DNA of 64,000 bases from positions 4,712,001-4,776,000 of the forward strand of contig NZ_JARXYP010000002.1 of assembly GCF_029893805.1 (NCBI RefSeq), given 5' to 3'. The stretch is from Streptomyces sp. SAI-135 (GTDB lineage Bacteria; Actinomycetota; Actinomycetes; Streptomycetales; Streptomycetaceae). Below the pieces are notes generated by a model. The model did no database searches. It saw nothing but the letters and a program-made list of their open reading frames with translations, and was not told the origin of the DNA. Numbering within the stretch: the first letter of the stretch is position 1; the number at the start of each line of letters is the position of its first letter. Shown here in pieces: positions 18,265 through 26,911 of the stretch. The translations under genes were made by a program, and so were the position numbers.

Positions 18265-18954
18265 GTGCGTGTCGTCGTCAGGATCGTCAGCGAGCTGTTC
18301 ATCACCGCCGGTGCGCTGATCGTGCTGTTCGTCGTCTATCTGCTGTTCTGGACCGGTGTGCGGGCCGACACCGTCATGGACGACCAGATCGACCAGTTGC
18401 AGGACCAGTGGTCGCACGGGAGCGTGCGGCAGCCGAAGGCGACAGCCGACCCGTCCGCCGCTCCCGCGAAGCCGGCGCCGTACCGGAACGGCAAGCCCTT
18501 CGCGATCATGTACATCCCCCGGCTCGGTTTCACGTGGAACAAGCCGGTGCTCGAAGGCACCCAGGTCGGCACCCTGAAGAAGGGCCTCGGCCACTACGCG
18601 AACACCGCCCAGCTCGGGCAGCAGGGCAACTTCTCGGTCGCGGGGCACCGGCGCACCTACGGCGATCCCTTCAAGGACTTCCCGCGGCTGCGGCGCGGAG
18701 ACGCGGTCGTCCTGACCGACGGAACGACCTGGTTCACGTATCGGATCGACAAAGGGCCCTACAAAACAGTGCCCACCGACATTGAGGTGATCGATCCTGT
18801 GCCACGTAAATCCGGGTACACGCGGCCTGGCCGCTATCTCACGCTGACCACGTGCGATCCGGAGTGGGGACACAGTCACCGGCTGATCGTCTGGGCACAC
18901 CTGGACTCCACACAGCCTGTGGAGGACGGCAAGCCTGTTGCCCTGCGCCGTTAG
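18265..18954 (+). CDS. Class E sortase (first of three)
   Basis: A 229-aa membrane transpeptidase that would cleave a sorting motif (LAxTG in class E) and attach surface proteins to peptidoglycan. An N-terminal membrane helix spans residues 8-28. The catalytic triad is visible: His128 in VAGHRRTYG, Cys197 in LTLTTCDPEWGHSHRLIVW, and Arg206 in the same strand. GTG start 18265, 27 bp after DUF881. No substrate gene is adjacent. A degenerate parS-like 14-mer lies within the coding sequence at 18527-18540. Confidence 0.9.
   Translation: MRVVVRIVSELFITAGALIVLFVVYLLFWTGVRADTVMDDQIDQLQDQWSHGSVRQPKATADPSAAPAKPAPYRNGKPFAIMYIPRLGFTWNKPVLEGTQVGTLKKGLGHYANTAQLGQQGNFSVAGHRRTYGDPFKDFPRLRRGDAVVLTDGTTWFTYRIDKGPYKTVPTDIEVIDPVPRKSGYTRPGRYLTLTTCDPEWGHSHRLIVWAHLDSTQPVEDGKPVALRR
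18526..18541. promoter_or_regulatory. Degenerate parS-like site
   Basis: GGTTTCACGTGGAACA differs from parS TGTTTCACGTGAAACA at two of 16 positions. It lies inside the first sortase gene. Chance occurrence cannot be excluded. Confidence 0.3.
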
Positions 18955-19006
18955 TCTGGTGCGGTACGGCGTGTGTGTGGTGCCGTGGTGCGACGGAAGG
19001 GACGGC

Positions 19007-19168
19007 ATGTACGGCTGGATCTGGCGGCATCTGCCGGGGAACGCGTGGGTGAAGGCGCTGCTCTCACTCATGCTGGTCGTTGCTGTGGTCTACGTCCTGT
19101 TCCAGTACGTGTTCCCGTGGGCCGAACCGCTGCTGCCCTTCAACGATGTGACGGTGGACAACCAGTGA
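19007..19168 (+). CDS. Small single-pass membrane protein
   Basis: A 53-aa protein: MYGWIWRHLPGNAWVKALLS, then the helix LMLVVAVVYVLFQYVF and PWAEPLLPFNDVTVDNQ. It has one membrane segment (about residues 16-37) with a short outside tail. ATG 19007 has GGAAGGG upstream. Its stop codon overlaps the GTG start of the next gene (GTGA at 19165-19168), indicating translational coupling. The gene sits between a sortase and pabA. Function is unknown. Confidence 0.8.
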   Translation: MYGWIWRHLPGNAWVKALLSLMLVVAVVYVLFQYVFPWAEPLLPFNDVTVDNQ

Positions 19169-19803
19169 GCGCGCGCATTCTCGTCGTCGACAACTACGAC
19201 AGCTTCGTCTTCAACCTGGTCCAGTACCTCTATCAGCTGGGCGCTCAGTGCGAGGTGCTGCGCAACGACGAGGTGTCGACGGCGCACGCCCAGGACGGCT
19301 TCGACGGCGTCCTGCTGTCGCCGGGGCCCGGCACACCGGAGGAGGCCGGGGTCTGCATCGAGATGGTGCGCCACTGTGCCGCGACCGGGGTGCCCGTCTT
19401 CGGTGTCTGCCTCGGGATGCAGTCCATGCAGGTGGCGTACGGCGGTGTCGTGGACCGCGCCCCCGAGCTGCTGCACGGCAAGACCTCCCTCGTGGAGCAC
19501 GAGGGCAAGGGCGTCTTCGCCGGTCTGCCGACGCCGTTCACGGCGACCCGCTACCACTCGCTGGCCGCCGAACCGGCGACGGTGCCGGCCGAGCTGGAGG
19601 TCACCGCGCGGACACACGACGGGATCGTCATGGGGCTGAGGCACCGTGAACTCCCGGTCGAGGGTGTGCAGTTCCACCCCGAGTCGGTGCTGACGGAACA
19701 CGGTCACCTGATGCTGGCCAACTGGCTCGTGGAGTGCGGGGACCAGGGCGCGGTGGCGAGGTCGGCGGGGCTCGCCCCGGTGGTGGGCAGGGCCACGGCG
19801 TGA
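19165..19803 (+). CDS. pabA: Glutamine amidotransferase, PabA/TrpG type
   Basis: A 212-aa class I glutaminase supplying ammonia to chorismate amination, for aminodeoxychorismate (folate) or anthranilate synthesis. Motifs: ILVVDNYDSFVFNL, LSPGPGTPEEAG, catalytic Cys82 in FGVCLGMQ, His171 and Glu173 in FHPESV. No partner pabB/trpE subunit is nearby, so the exact pathway is inferred; the housekeeping PabA role is most likely. The GTG start overlaps the upstream stop, and its own TGA overlaps the GTG start of the following sortase gene, placing it inside a coupled sortase operon. Confidence 0.88.
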   Translation: MSARILVVDNYDSFVFNLVQYLYQLGAQCEVLRNDEVSTAHAQDGFDGVLLSPGPGTPEEAGVCIEMVRHCAATGVPVFGVCLGMQSMQVAYGGVVDRAPELLHGKTSLVEHEGKGVFAGLPTPFTATRYHSLAAEPATVPAELEVTARTHDGIVMGLRHRELPVEGVQFHPESVLTEHGHLMLANWLVECGDQGAVARSAGLAPVVGRATA

Positions 19804-20978
19804 CGGCCCTGCGCCCCGAGCGCGAGGACGTGTACGGCGACGCGTCGTACGGGTCCTACGGCGGCGACCCCTACGGCGGTCAGTCCTTCGGCGGCGCCGC
19901 CTACGCCGAGGAGACTCCGGCCCGGGAGCCGTACACCGAGGAGCCGTACGTCCAGAAGCCGTACGCCGAGGAGCCGTACGCCGAGGAGCCGTACACCGAG
20001 GAGCCCTACACCGCGGGCCCGCTCGGTGGGGCGTCGGCGCCGTACGTACCGCCGGCCGACGACGAGACGGTGGCACTGCGGATACCCGATCCGCCACCAC
20101 CCTCCATATCCGCTTCTGCGGCCTCTTCCGTCACATCCGCCACTGGATCCCCACACGGTGGCCGTGCGGCCCGCAGGAAGGCCGCCAAGGGCCGCCACGG
20201 GCGTCACGGCGGCGGGGCCGTTCCCGAGGCGCAGCCGGAGCAGGAGTCGGCGGACGGCAGACCGCTCTCCCGCGTCGAGGCCCGCAAGCAGGCGAAGGCT
20301 CGCAAACCCGGCGCGGCCGTCGTCGCCAGCCGGGCGATCGGCGAGGTGTTCATCACCACCGGCGTGCTGATGCTGCTGTTCGTCAGCTACCAGCTCTGGT
20401 GGACCAACGTCCGGGCCCACGCGCAGGCGGACAAGGAGGCGAGCAGCCTCCAGAACGACTGGGCGAGCGGGAAGGGCGCCCCGGGCACCTTCGAGCCCGG
20501 CCAGGGTTTCGCCCTGCTGCACATCCCCAAGCTGGACGTGGTGGTGCCGATAGCCGAGGGCGTCAGCAACAAGAAGGTCCTCGACAAGGGCATGGTCGGG
20601 CACTACAGCGAGGGCGCGCTGAAGACGGCGATGCCCGACGCCAAGACCGGCAACTTCGCCCTCGCGGGGCACCGCAACACCCACGGCGAGCCCTTCCGGT
20701 ACATCAACAAGCTCAGCCCCGGCGACGCGATCGTCGTCGAGACGCAGGACGAGTACTTCGTCTACAAGATGACGTCGACGCTGCCGGTGACGGCACCGAG
20801 CAACACGAGCGTGATCGACCCCATCCCCAAGGGATCCGGTTTCACCACGGCCGGCCGCTACATCACCCTCACCACCTGCACGCCGGAGTTCACCAGCAAG
20901 TACCGGTTGATCGTCTGGGGCAAGATGGTCGAGGAACGGCCGCGCAGCAAGGGCAAGCCGGATGCGCTCGTCCAGTAA
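19800..20978 (+). CDS. Class E sortase (second of three, long N-terminal extension)
   Basis: A 392-aa sortase, much longer than the usual ~230. Residues 1-170 are a cytoplasmic extension rich in Tyr/Glu/Pro with EEPYxxEPY repeats and a basic patch (RAARRKAAKGRHGRHGG). The membrane helix is near residues 182-202. Catalytic residues are His291 in LAGHRNTHG, Cys360 in ITLTTCTPEF and Arg369 in KYRLIVWG. It probably corresponds to one of the two S. coelicolor SrtE enzymes needed for chaplin anchoring and aerial growth; the match is by synteny. GTG start at 19800 overlaps the pabA stop. Confidence 0.9.
   Translation: MTALRPEREDVYGDASYGSYGGDPYGGQSFGGAAYAEETPAREPYTEEPYVQKPYAEEPYAEEPYTEEPYTAGPLGGASAPYVPPADDETVALRIPDPPPPSISASAASSVTSATGSPHGGRAARRKAAKGRHGRHGGGAVPEAQPEQESADGRPLSRVEARKQAKARKPGAAVVASRAIGEVFITTGVLMLLFVSYQLWWTNVRAHAQADKEASSLQNDWASGKGAPGTFEPGQGFALLHIPKLDVVVPIAEGVSNKKVLDKGMVGHYSEGALKTAMPDAKTGNFALAGHRNTHGEPFRYINKLSPGDAIVVETQDEYFVYKMTSTLPVTAPSNTSVIDPIPKGSGFTTAGRYITLTTCTPEFTSKYRLIVWGKMVEERPRSKGKPDALVQ
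19926..20010 (+). repeat. 15-bp coding repeat (EPYxE units) in the second sortase
   Basis: Imperfect tandem units of GAGCCGTACACCGAG encode repeated EEPY(A/T/V) blocks in the cytoplasmic N-terminus of the sortase. Copy number is likely variable between strains. Confidence 0.7.
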
Positions 20979-20991
20979 GGGCAGATGACTA

Positions 20992-21729
20992 GTGGCAGCG
21001 ACCACCGAGCAAGAGCAGAACACCGGCACCCCCGCGCCGCGCCGACGTGGCACCGGCCGGATCGCCATGGCGGTCAGCGTCTTCGGTGAACTCCTCATCA
21101 CGGCGGGCCTGGTGCTCGGCCTGTTCGTCGTCTACTCGCTGTGGTGGACGAACGTCGTCGCCGACCGCGCGGCCCACAAGGAAGCCGACAAGGTGCGCGA
21201 CAGCTGGATGCAGGACCGGGACACCGGCCCCGGCGCGCTGGACACCAGGAACGGCATCGGCTTCCTGCACGTCCCCGCCATGAAGAACGGCGAGGTCCTG
21301 GTCGAGAAGGGCACCTCGACGAAGATCCTCAACGACGGGGTCGCCGGCTACTACACCGACCCGGTCAAGGCCACGCTCCCCACCAGCGGCAAGACCGGCA
21401 ACTTCTCCCTCGCCGCCCACCGCGACGGCCACGGCGCGAAGTTCCACAACATCGACAAGGTCAAGAAGGGCGACCCGATCGTCTTCGAGACCAAGGACGA
21501 GTGGTACGTCTACAAGGTCTATGCAGTCCTCCCCGAGACCTCGAAGTACAACGTCAAGGTCCTCGGCCGGATCCCCGAGGAGTCCGGCAAGAAGAAGGCC
21601 GGCCACTACATCACGCTGACGACGTGCACGCCGGTGTACACCTCGCGCTACCGCTACGTCGTGTGGGGCGAACTGGTCCGCACGGAGAAGGTGGACAGCG
21701 AGCGGACGCTGCCGAAGGAACTGCGCTGA
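20992..21729 (+). CDS. Class E sortase (third of three)
   Basis: A 245-aa sortase with an N-terminal membrane helix at residues 24-46. The triad is His143 in LAAHRDGHG, Cys212 in ITLTTCTPVY and Arg221 in SRYRYVVWGE. Compared with its neighbour it has AAH rather than AGH at the histidine. GTG start 20992, 13 bp after the second sortase. Two sortases in a row at this spot match the srtE1-srtE2 pair of S. coelicolor. A very strong bidirectional hairpin follows. Confidence 0.9.
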   Translation: MAATTEQEQNTGTPAPRRRGTGRIAMAVSVFGELLITAGLVLGLFVVYSLWWTNVVADRAAHKEADKVRDSWMQDRDTGPGALDTRNGIGFLHVPAMKNGEVLVEKGTSTKILNDGVAGYYTDPVKATLPTSGKTGNFSLAAHRDGHGAKFHNIDKVKKGDPIVFETKDEWYVYKVYAVLPETSKYNVKVLGRIPEESGKKKAGHYITLTTCTPVYTSRYRYVVWGELVRTEKVDSERTLPKELR

Positions 21730-21741
21730 CAGCAAGCACCA

Positions 21742-21787
21742 CATGAAAGAGCCCCGGCCCCCTGGAGGGGGCCGGGGCTCTTTCATG
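21742..21787. terminator. Bidirectional terminator, sortase / pknB
   Basis: A perfect 21-bp stem (21742-21762 with 21767-21787) closes a TGGA loop. The A-rich and T-rich ends (GAAAGAGCC, GGCTCTTTC) serve both strands. It separates convergent transcripts. Confidence 0.9.
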
Positions 21788-21796
21788 CCCGTACGG

Positions 21797-23791
21797 CTAG
21801 CCGGTGCCGCCTCCGAAGAACCCTCCGCCGTTGTTGCCGCCGTTGTTGTTGCCGCCGCCGACGCTCACCGTGGTGAGGTTGATCGGGGTGCTGCCGGGGT
21901 CGCCCACCTCGCTGCCGCCCTGGGGATCCTGCTGGGCCACCAGGGCGTTGTCGCTCTGGTCGCTGCCGTTCGCGAACTGGATGTTCGTGAAGCCGGCGTT
22001 GTTGAGGATCTGGCGGGCCTGGGCGACCGTGCGGCCCACGACGCTCGGGACCTCGGTCTTGTCGGCCGCCTTGCCGATCTGGATGGTGACCGTCGAGTTC
22101 TTGTCGGCCTGGGTGCCGGCCTGCGGCGAGGTCGAGATGACCTTGCCGATCTGGTTGGTGTCCTCGGTCTCCACCTCGGTGCAGTTGCCGACCAGGTTGT
22201 TCGCCTGCATCTGCGCCTTGGCCTCGTCACAGGAGCGGCCGACGACGTCCGGGACCGTGGACTTCTCCTCGGCCTTGGCGATGGTGAGGGTGACGGTGGA
22301 CCCCTTCTCCACCTCCGCGCCGAGTTCCGGGTCCTGCTTCAGCACCGTGCCCACCTCCTCGGTGGACACCTCCTGCTTGGTCTTGACGACGAACTCGTAC
22401 TTGTCGCCCTGCAGCGTCTCCGTGGCCTTGTCGACGTCCTGGCCGAGAACACTGGGGACGGCCACCTTCGGCGCCCCGGTGGACACCACGATGTTGACGG
22501 CGGAGTTCTTGTCGACCTTGGTGTTGGCAGTCGGGTTCTGCTCGCAGATGTTGCCCTTGGCCGTGTTCTCACAGGCCTTCTGGGTGACCTCACCGAGTTT
22601 CAGATCGACGTTGGTCAGCTGTTGCTCGGCTGCCGACTGCGACTGGTTGACCAAGTTCGGCACGGCCACCTGGTCGTTGCCCGCGCCGCCGCCGCTGAAG
22701 ATCCACTTGCCGATCAGGATCGCGCCGACGAGCACCAGGATGCCCGCCACCACCAGCAGGATCGTCGAGGTGTTCGACTTCTTCTGGCGGCGCCGGTCGG
22801 GGCGGTCGTCGTAGCCGTATCCGCCGTCGTCCGGGTTCATCGGCGGCAGCATGGTCGTCGCGCCCGCGTCGGAGCGCAGGGCCGTGGTCGGCTGGTCGTC
22901 GGGGTAGCCGCCGTAGCCCACCGAGCCCATGGCCGCGGTGGCCGCGACCGGCTGGCCGTCGAGGCAGGCCTCGATGTCGGCGCGCATCTCGTCGGCCGAC
23001 TGGTAGCGGTAGTTCGGGTCCTTGACCAGGGCCCGCAGGACGATGGCGTCCATCTCGGGCGTGATCTCGGGGTCGAACACCGACGGGGGCTGCGCCTCCT
23101 CACGTACGTGCTGGTAGGCGACGGCCACCGGGGAGTCGCCCACGAAGGGCGGCCGGACCGTCAGCAGCTCGTACAGGAGACAGCCGGTGGAGTAGAGGTC
23201 CGACCTGGCGTCGACCTGCTCGCCCTTCGCCTGCTCCGGCGAGAGGTACTGGGCCGTGCCGATCACCGCGGACGTCTGGGTCATCGTCATGCCGGAGTCG
23301 CCCATGGCGCGGGCGATGCCGAAGTCCATCACCTTGACCTGGCCGTTGCGCGTGAGCATCACGTTGGCCGGCTTGATGTCCCGGTGGACGATCCCGCTGC
23401 GGTGGGAGTACTCCAGCGCCTGGAGGATCCCGATGGTCATCTCCAGGGAGCGCTCCGGCAGCAGCTTGCGGCCGGAGTGCAGCAGCTCACGCAGCGTGGA
23501 GCCGTCGACGTACTCCATGACGATGTACGGGATCGAGACCCCGTCGATGTAGTCCTCGCCCGTGTCGTAGACCGCCACGATCGCGGGATGGTTGAGCGAG
23601 GCGGCCGACTGGGCCTCCCGGCGGAACCGGGCCTGGAAGGACGGATCGCGCGCGAGGTCCGCGCGCAGCGTCTTCACCGCCACCGTGCGGCCGAGGCGCG
23701 TGTCCATGGCGAGGTAGACCTCCGCCATGCCACCACGGCCGAGCACCTGGCCCAGCTCGTACCGGCCGCCGAGGCGACGCGGCTCTTCCAT
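21797..23791 (-). CDS. pknB: Ser/Thr protein kinase PknB with four PASTA domains
   Basis: A 664-aa receptor kinase of the cell-wall and division operon. The cytoplasmic kinase domain (residues about 10-275) has GRGGMAEVYLAMD, VAVKTLRADLA, HRDIKPANVMLT and DFGIARAMGD. One membrane helix lies near residues 345-367. Outside are four PASTA repeats (each starting near VPNLVNQ, VPSVLGQ, VPDVVGR, VPSVVGR), which bind muropeptides or lipid II, and a Gly/Asn tail. It is the last gene of the fhaA-fhaB-pstP-rodA-pbpA-pknB operon, with 169 bp to pbpA, where a separate promoter is possible. Confidence 0.96.
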   Translation of the reverse strand: MEEPRRLGGRYELGQVLGRGGMAEVYLAMDTRLGRTVAVKTLRADLARDPSFQARFRREAQSAASLNHPAIVAVYDTGEDYIDGVSIPYIVMEYVDGSTLRELLHSGRKLLPERSLEMTIGILQALEYSHRSGIVHRDIKPANVMLTRNGQVKVMDFGIARAMGDSGMTMTQTSAVIGTAQYLSPEQAKGEQVDARSDLYSTGCLLYELLTVRPPFVGDSPVAVAYQHVREEAQPPSVFDPEITPEMDAIVLRALVKDPNYRYQSADEMRADIEACLDGQPVAATAAMGSVGYGGYPDDQPTTALRSDAGATTMLPPMNPDDGGYGYDDRPDRRRQKKSNTSTILLVVAGILVLVGAILIGKWIFSGGGAGNDQVAVPNLVNQSQSAAEQQLTNVDLKLGEVTQKACENTAKGNICEQNPTANTKVDKNSAVNIVVSTGAPKVAVPSVLGQDVDKATETLQGDKYEFVVKTKQEVSTEEVGTVLKQDPELGAEVEKGSTVTLTIAKAEEKSTVPDVVGRSCDEAKAQMQANNLVGNCTEVETEDTNQIGKVISTSPQAGTQADKNSTVTIQIGKAADKTEVPSVVGRTVAQARQILNNAGFTNIQFANGSDQSDNALVAQQDPQGGSEVGDPGSTPINLTTVSVGGGNNNGGNNGGGFFGGGTG

Positions 23792-23960
23792 AGCTTCCTA
23801 CCAGCCCTCTCCGTCGGTCCCGACGGGCACGTGTGTGCCGTCGGAGGCTGCACTCCGGGCCTACCGTACCCGGCTAGCTTTGTGTGACCTGGCCAAGTGC
23901 GTCACCCGATACAGGACCGGTATCGCAACGTGCACCGATGTGAAGGGGACGTGAGCGGGG

Positions 23961-25433
23961 TCACTTCTTGGAGTCGATGACCGCCTCCATGACGCTCTTG
24001 GCGATGGGCGCCGCGAGACCACTGCCGGAGATGTTCTCGCGGACCGCTTTGTCGTCCTGGACGACCACGGCCACCGCCACCGGCGCGCTGTCGCCGACCT
24101 TGGCGTACGAGATGAACCAGGCGTACGGGTTCTTGCTGTTGTTCTCGCCGTGCTGGGCGGTACCGGTCTTGCCGCCCACCGTGACGCCGTCGATCTGGGC
24201 CGTGGTGCCGGTGCCCTTCTCGACGACCGTCTCCATCATCGACTGCAGGATCTGGGCGTTCTCCGGGGACAGCGGCTCGCTCAGCTTCTCCGGCTCGGTC
24301 TTCTCCAGGGTGTCCACGTTCGGGGCCTGGAGGGAGTCGACCATGTACGGCTTCATCAGGGTGCCGTTGTTGGCGACGGCCGAGGCGACCATGGCCATCT
24401 GGAGCGGGGTCGCCGCGGTGTTGAACTGGCCGATCGAGGAGAGCGCGACCTCGGAGGGCGCCATGTCGTCGGAGAAGACGGACGCGCTGGAGCGGACCGG
24501 CGTGAACTGCTCCTCGGTGAAGCCGAACTTCTTGGCCTCTTCGAGCATCTTGTCGTTGCCGAGCTGGGAGCCGATCTTGCCGAAGACGGTGTTGCAGGAG
24601 TACTGGAGCGCGACCCGCAGGGTGGCGTTCTTGCAGGGGATGTTGCCCTCGTTCTTCAGCTGGGTCGTGGTCCCCGGCATGGTCCACGGCAGCGGCGAGT
24701 CGGTCTGCTCGTCGGCCGACTTGTACAGGCCGTTCTCCAGCGCGGCGGCCGCGGTGACGACCTTGAAGGTGGAGCCGGGCGGGTAGACCTCGCGCAGCGC
24801 CCGGTTCAGGGAGGGGTCGTCGGGGTTGTTCTTCTTGTCGAGCTTCTTCCACGCCTCGGCGTCGGCGTCGCTGCCGCCGGCGATCGTGGAGGGGTCGTAC
24901 GACGGGTAGGAGGCCAGCGCCAGGATCTTGCCGGTGGACGGCTCGATGGCGGCGACCGCGCCCTTGCCGCCCTGCTTCTTCAGACCGTCGTAGGCGGCCT
25001 TCTGCGCGGCGGCGCTGAGAGTGGTGACGACATTGCCGCCCTCCTTCGGCTTGCCGGTGAGCATGTCGAGGGTGTTGCGGAAGAAGAGCCGGTCGTCGGT
25101 GCCGGTAAGGATGCCGTCCTCGATGGACTCCAGCTGGGTGGCGCCGTAGGCCTGCGAGACGAAGCCGGTGACCGGCGCCCACATCGCGCCGTCCTTGTAG
25201 GTGCGCTTGTACTTGAAGTCACCCGACGTCGTCTCCGCGTGCCCGGTGATGGCCTTGCCGTCGACGATGATGTCGCCGCGGGGCGTGGCGTAGCGCGCGA
25301 TGAGCACGCGGCGGTTGTCCGGGTCCTCGCGGAGGCTGTCGGCCTTGACGTACTGGAGCCAGTTGTCGCGGATGAGCAGGGCGAGGACCAGCAGGCCGCA
25401 GAAGATCGCGATCCGGCGCAGGGGCTTGTTCAT
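23961..25433 (-). CDS. pbpA: Penicillin-binding protein (class B, PbpA)
   Basis: A 490-aa monofunctional peptidoglycan transpeptidase with an N-terminal membrane anchor (residues 7-24). Active-site motifs are all present: SxxK in PPGSTFKVVT, SxN in LQYSCNTVFG, KTG in GGKTGTAQHG. It works with the glycosyltransferase encoded just upstream; its ATG overlaps the rodA stop (ATGA), indicating coupled translation. In mycobacteria this enzyme acts in septation and cell shape; in Streptomyces homologues affect growth and sporulation. Confidence 0.95.
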   Translation of the reverse strand: MNKPLRRIAIFCGLLVLALLIRDNWLQYVKADSLREDPDNRRVLIARYATPRGDIIVDGKAITGHAETTSGDFKYKRTYKDGAMWAPVTGFVSQAYGATQLESIEDGILTGTDDRLFFRNTLDMLTGKPKEGGNVVTTLSAAAQKAAYDGLKKQGGKGAVAAIEPSTGKILALASYPSYDPSTIAGGSDADAEAWKKLDKKNNPDDPSLNRALREVYPPGSTFKVVTAAAALENGLYKSADEQTDSPLPWTMPGTTTQLKNEGNIPCKNATLRVALQYSCNTVFGKIGSQLGNDKMLEEAKKFGFTEEQFTPVRSSASVFSDDMAPSEVALSSIGQFNTAATPLQMAMVASAVANNGTLMKPYMVDSLQAPNVDTLEKTEPEKLSEPLSPENAQILQSMMETVVEKGTGTTAQIDGVTVGGKTGTAQHGENNSKNPYAWFISYAKVGDSAPVAVAVVVQDDKAVRENISGSGLAAPIAKSVMEAVIDSKK

Positions 25434-26884
25434 GACGGGCGGACCACCTGGGTCATCTCGGCGTCGGGGCTGGGGGCGGGGGCGGGCGCCGGGCGGCGTG
25501 CGGTGTCGCTGATTCTGATCAGGATGCCGATCAGGGCCCAGTTGGCGATGACGGAGGAACCGCCGTACGCCAGGAAGGGCATCGTCATACCGGTCAGCGG
25601 GATCAGGCCCATCACACCGCCGGCCACCACGAAGACCTGGAGCGCGAAGGCGCCGGACAGGCCGATGGCGAGCAGCTTGCCGAACGGGTCGCGGGCGGCG
25701 AGGGCGGTGCGTACGCCGCGCTCCACGATCAGGCCGTAGATCAGCAGGATCGCCATGAGGCCGGCCAGGCCCAGCTCCTCGCCGAAGGTGGCGAGGATGA
25801 AGTCGGAGTTGGCGGCGAACCGGATCAGCTCGGAGTGGCCCTGTCCCCAGCCGGTGCCGAGGGTGCCGCCGGAGCCGAAGGCCCACAGGGCCTGCATGGC
25901 CTGCTCGGAGTGGACGATGCCGTCGTTGCTGCCGTTGCGGCTGAGGGTGTACTCGCGCATCGGGTCGAGCCACGCCTGGACACGGGTCTGCACGTGCGGT
26001 TCGAAGCTCGCCACGCCGACCGCGCCGGCCGCGGACATCAGCAGACCGAAGACGATCCAGCTGGTCCGCTCGGTGGCGACGTACAGCATGATGATGAACA
26101 TTCCGAAGAACAGCAGCGAGGTACCGAGGTCGGTCTCGAAGACCAGGATGAGGATCGAGATCATCCAGACGACGATGATCGGGCCGAGGTCGCGGCCGCG
26201 CGGCAGGTACAGGCCCATGAAGCGGCGGCTGGCGAGGGCCAGGGCGTCCCGCTTGACCATGAGGTAGCCGGCGAAGAACACCGCGAGCACGATCTTGGCG
26301 AACTCACCGGGCTGGATGGTGAAGCTGCCGACCTGGATCCAGATCTTGGCGCCGTAGGTGATGTTGGCGCCCAGGCCCGGGACCAGCGGGAGGAGCAGCA
26401 GGACCAGCGCGCCGACCATGGAGATGTAGGTGTAGCGCTGGAGGACCCGGTGGTCCTTGAGGAAGACCAGGACGACGGCGAACAGGGCGATGCCCATCGC
26501 CGTGTAGATCAGCTGGTTGGTGGCCTTGCCGCCGGCCTGGCCGATCTGCTGGAGCAGCTTGGACTGGTCGAGCCGCCAGATCGCCACGAGCCCGAGGCCG
26601 TTGAGCAGGGTGGCCAGCGGCAGCATCAGCGGGTCCGCGTACGGCGCGAACTTGCGTACGACGAGGTGGGCGACGCCGGCCAGCAGGCCGAGGCCCAGGC
26701 CGTAGCTCAGCAGCCCGGACGGGACCTGGTCGTCGATGGCCAGGCCCACGTTGGCGTAGGCGAAGACCGGGATGAGGACGGCGAACACCAGCAGCGCCAG
26801 CTCGGTGTTGCGGCGGCTTGGAGCGCCGATCGCGCCGATCGTGGACGTGTGGTGCGTCGACGTGTTCGAAGTACTGCTGCTCAT
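25430..26884 (-). CDS. rodA: RodA/FtsW-type peptidoglycan glycosyltransferase
   Basis: A 484-aa polytopic SEDS protein, with about 10-12 membrane helices, that polymerises lipid II. Family signatures include the segment with GYLMVKRDAL, the PLVPGLGANITYGAKIWIQVG loop, FAANSDFILATFGEELG and the PLTGMTMPFLAYGGSS motif near the C-terminus. It is paired with the class B PBP encoded immediately downstream, overlapping by 4 nt. FtsW and RodA are hard to separate by eye; context in the pknB operon supports RodA. Confidence 0.93.
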   Translation of the reverse strand: MSSSTSNTSTHHTSTIGAIGAPSRRNTELALLVFAVLIPVFAYANVGLAIDDQVPSGLLSYGLGLGLLAGVAHLVVRKFAPYADPLMLPLATLLNGLGLVAIWRLDQSKLLQQIGQAGGKATNQLIYTAMGIALFAVVLVFLKDHRVLQRYTYISMVGALVLLLLPLVPGLGANITYGAKIWIQVGSFTIQPGEFAKIVLAVFFAGYLMVKRDALALASRRFMGLYLPRGRDLGPIIVVWMISILILVFETDLGTSLLFFGMFIIMLYVATERTSWIVFGLLMSAAGAVGVASFEPHVQTRVQAWLDPMREYTLSRNGSNDGIVHSEQAMQALWAFGSGGTLGTGWGQGHSELIRFAANSDFILATFGEELGLAGLMAILLIYGLIVERGVRTALAARDPFGKLLAIGLSGAFALQVFVVAGGVMGLIPLTGMTMPFLAYGGSSVIANWALIGILIRISDTARRPAPAPAPSPDAEMTQVVRPS

Positions 26885-26911
26885 CGTGTGACAGGGCCTC
26901 TCACGGCTGGC

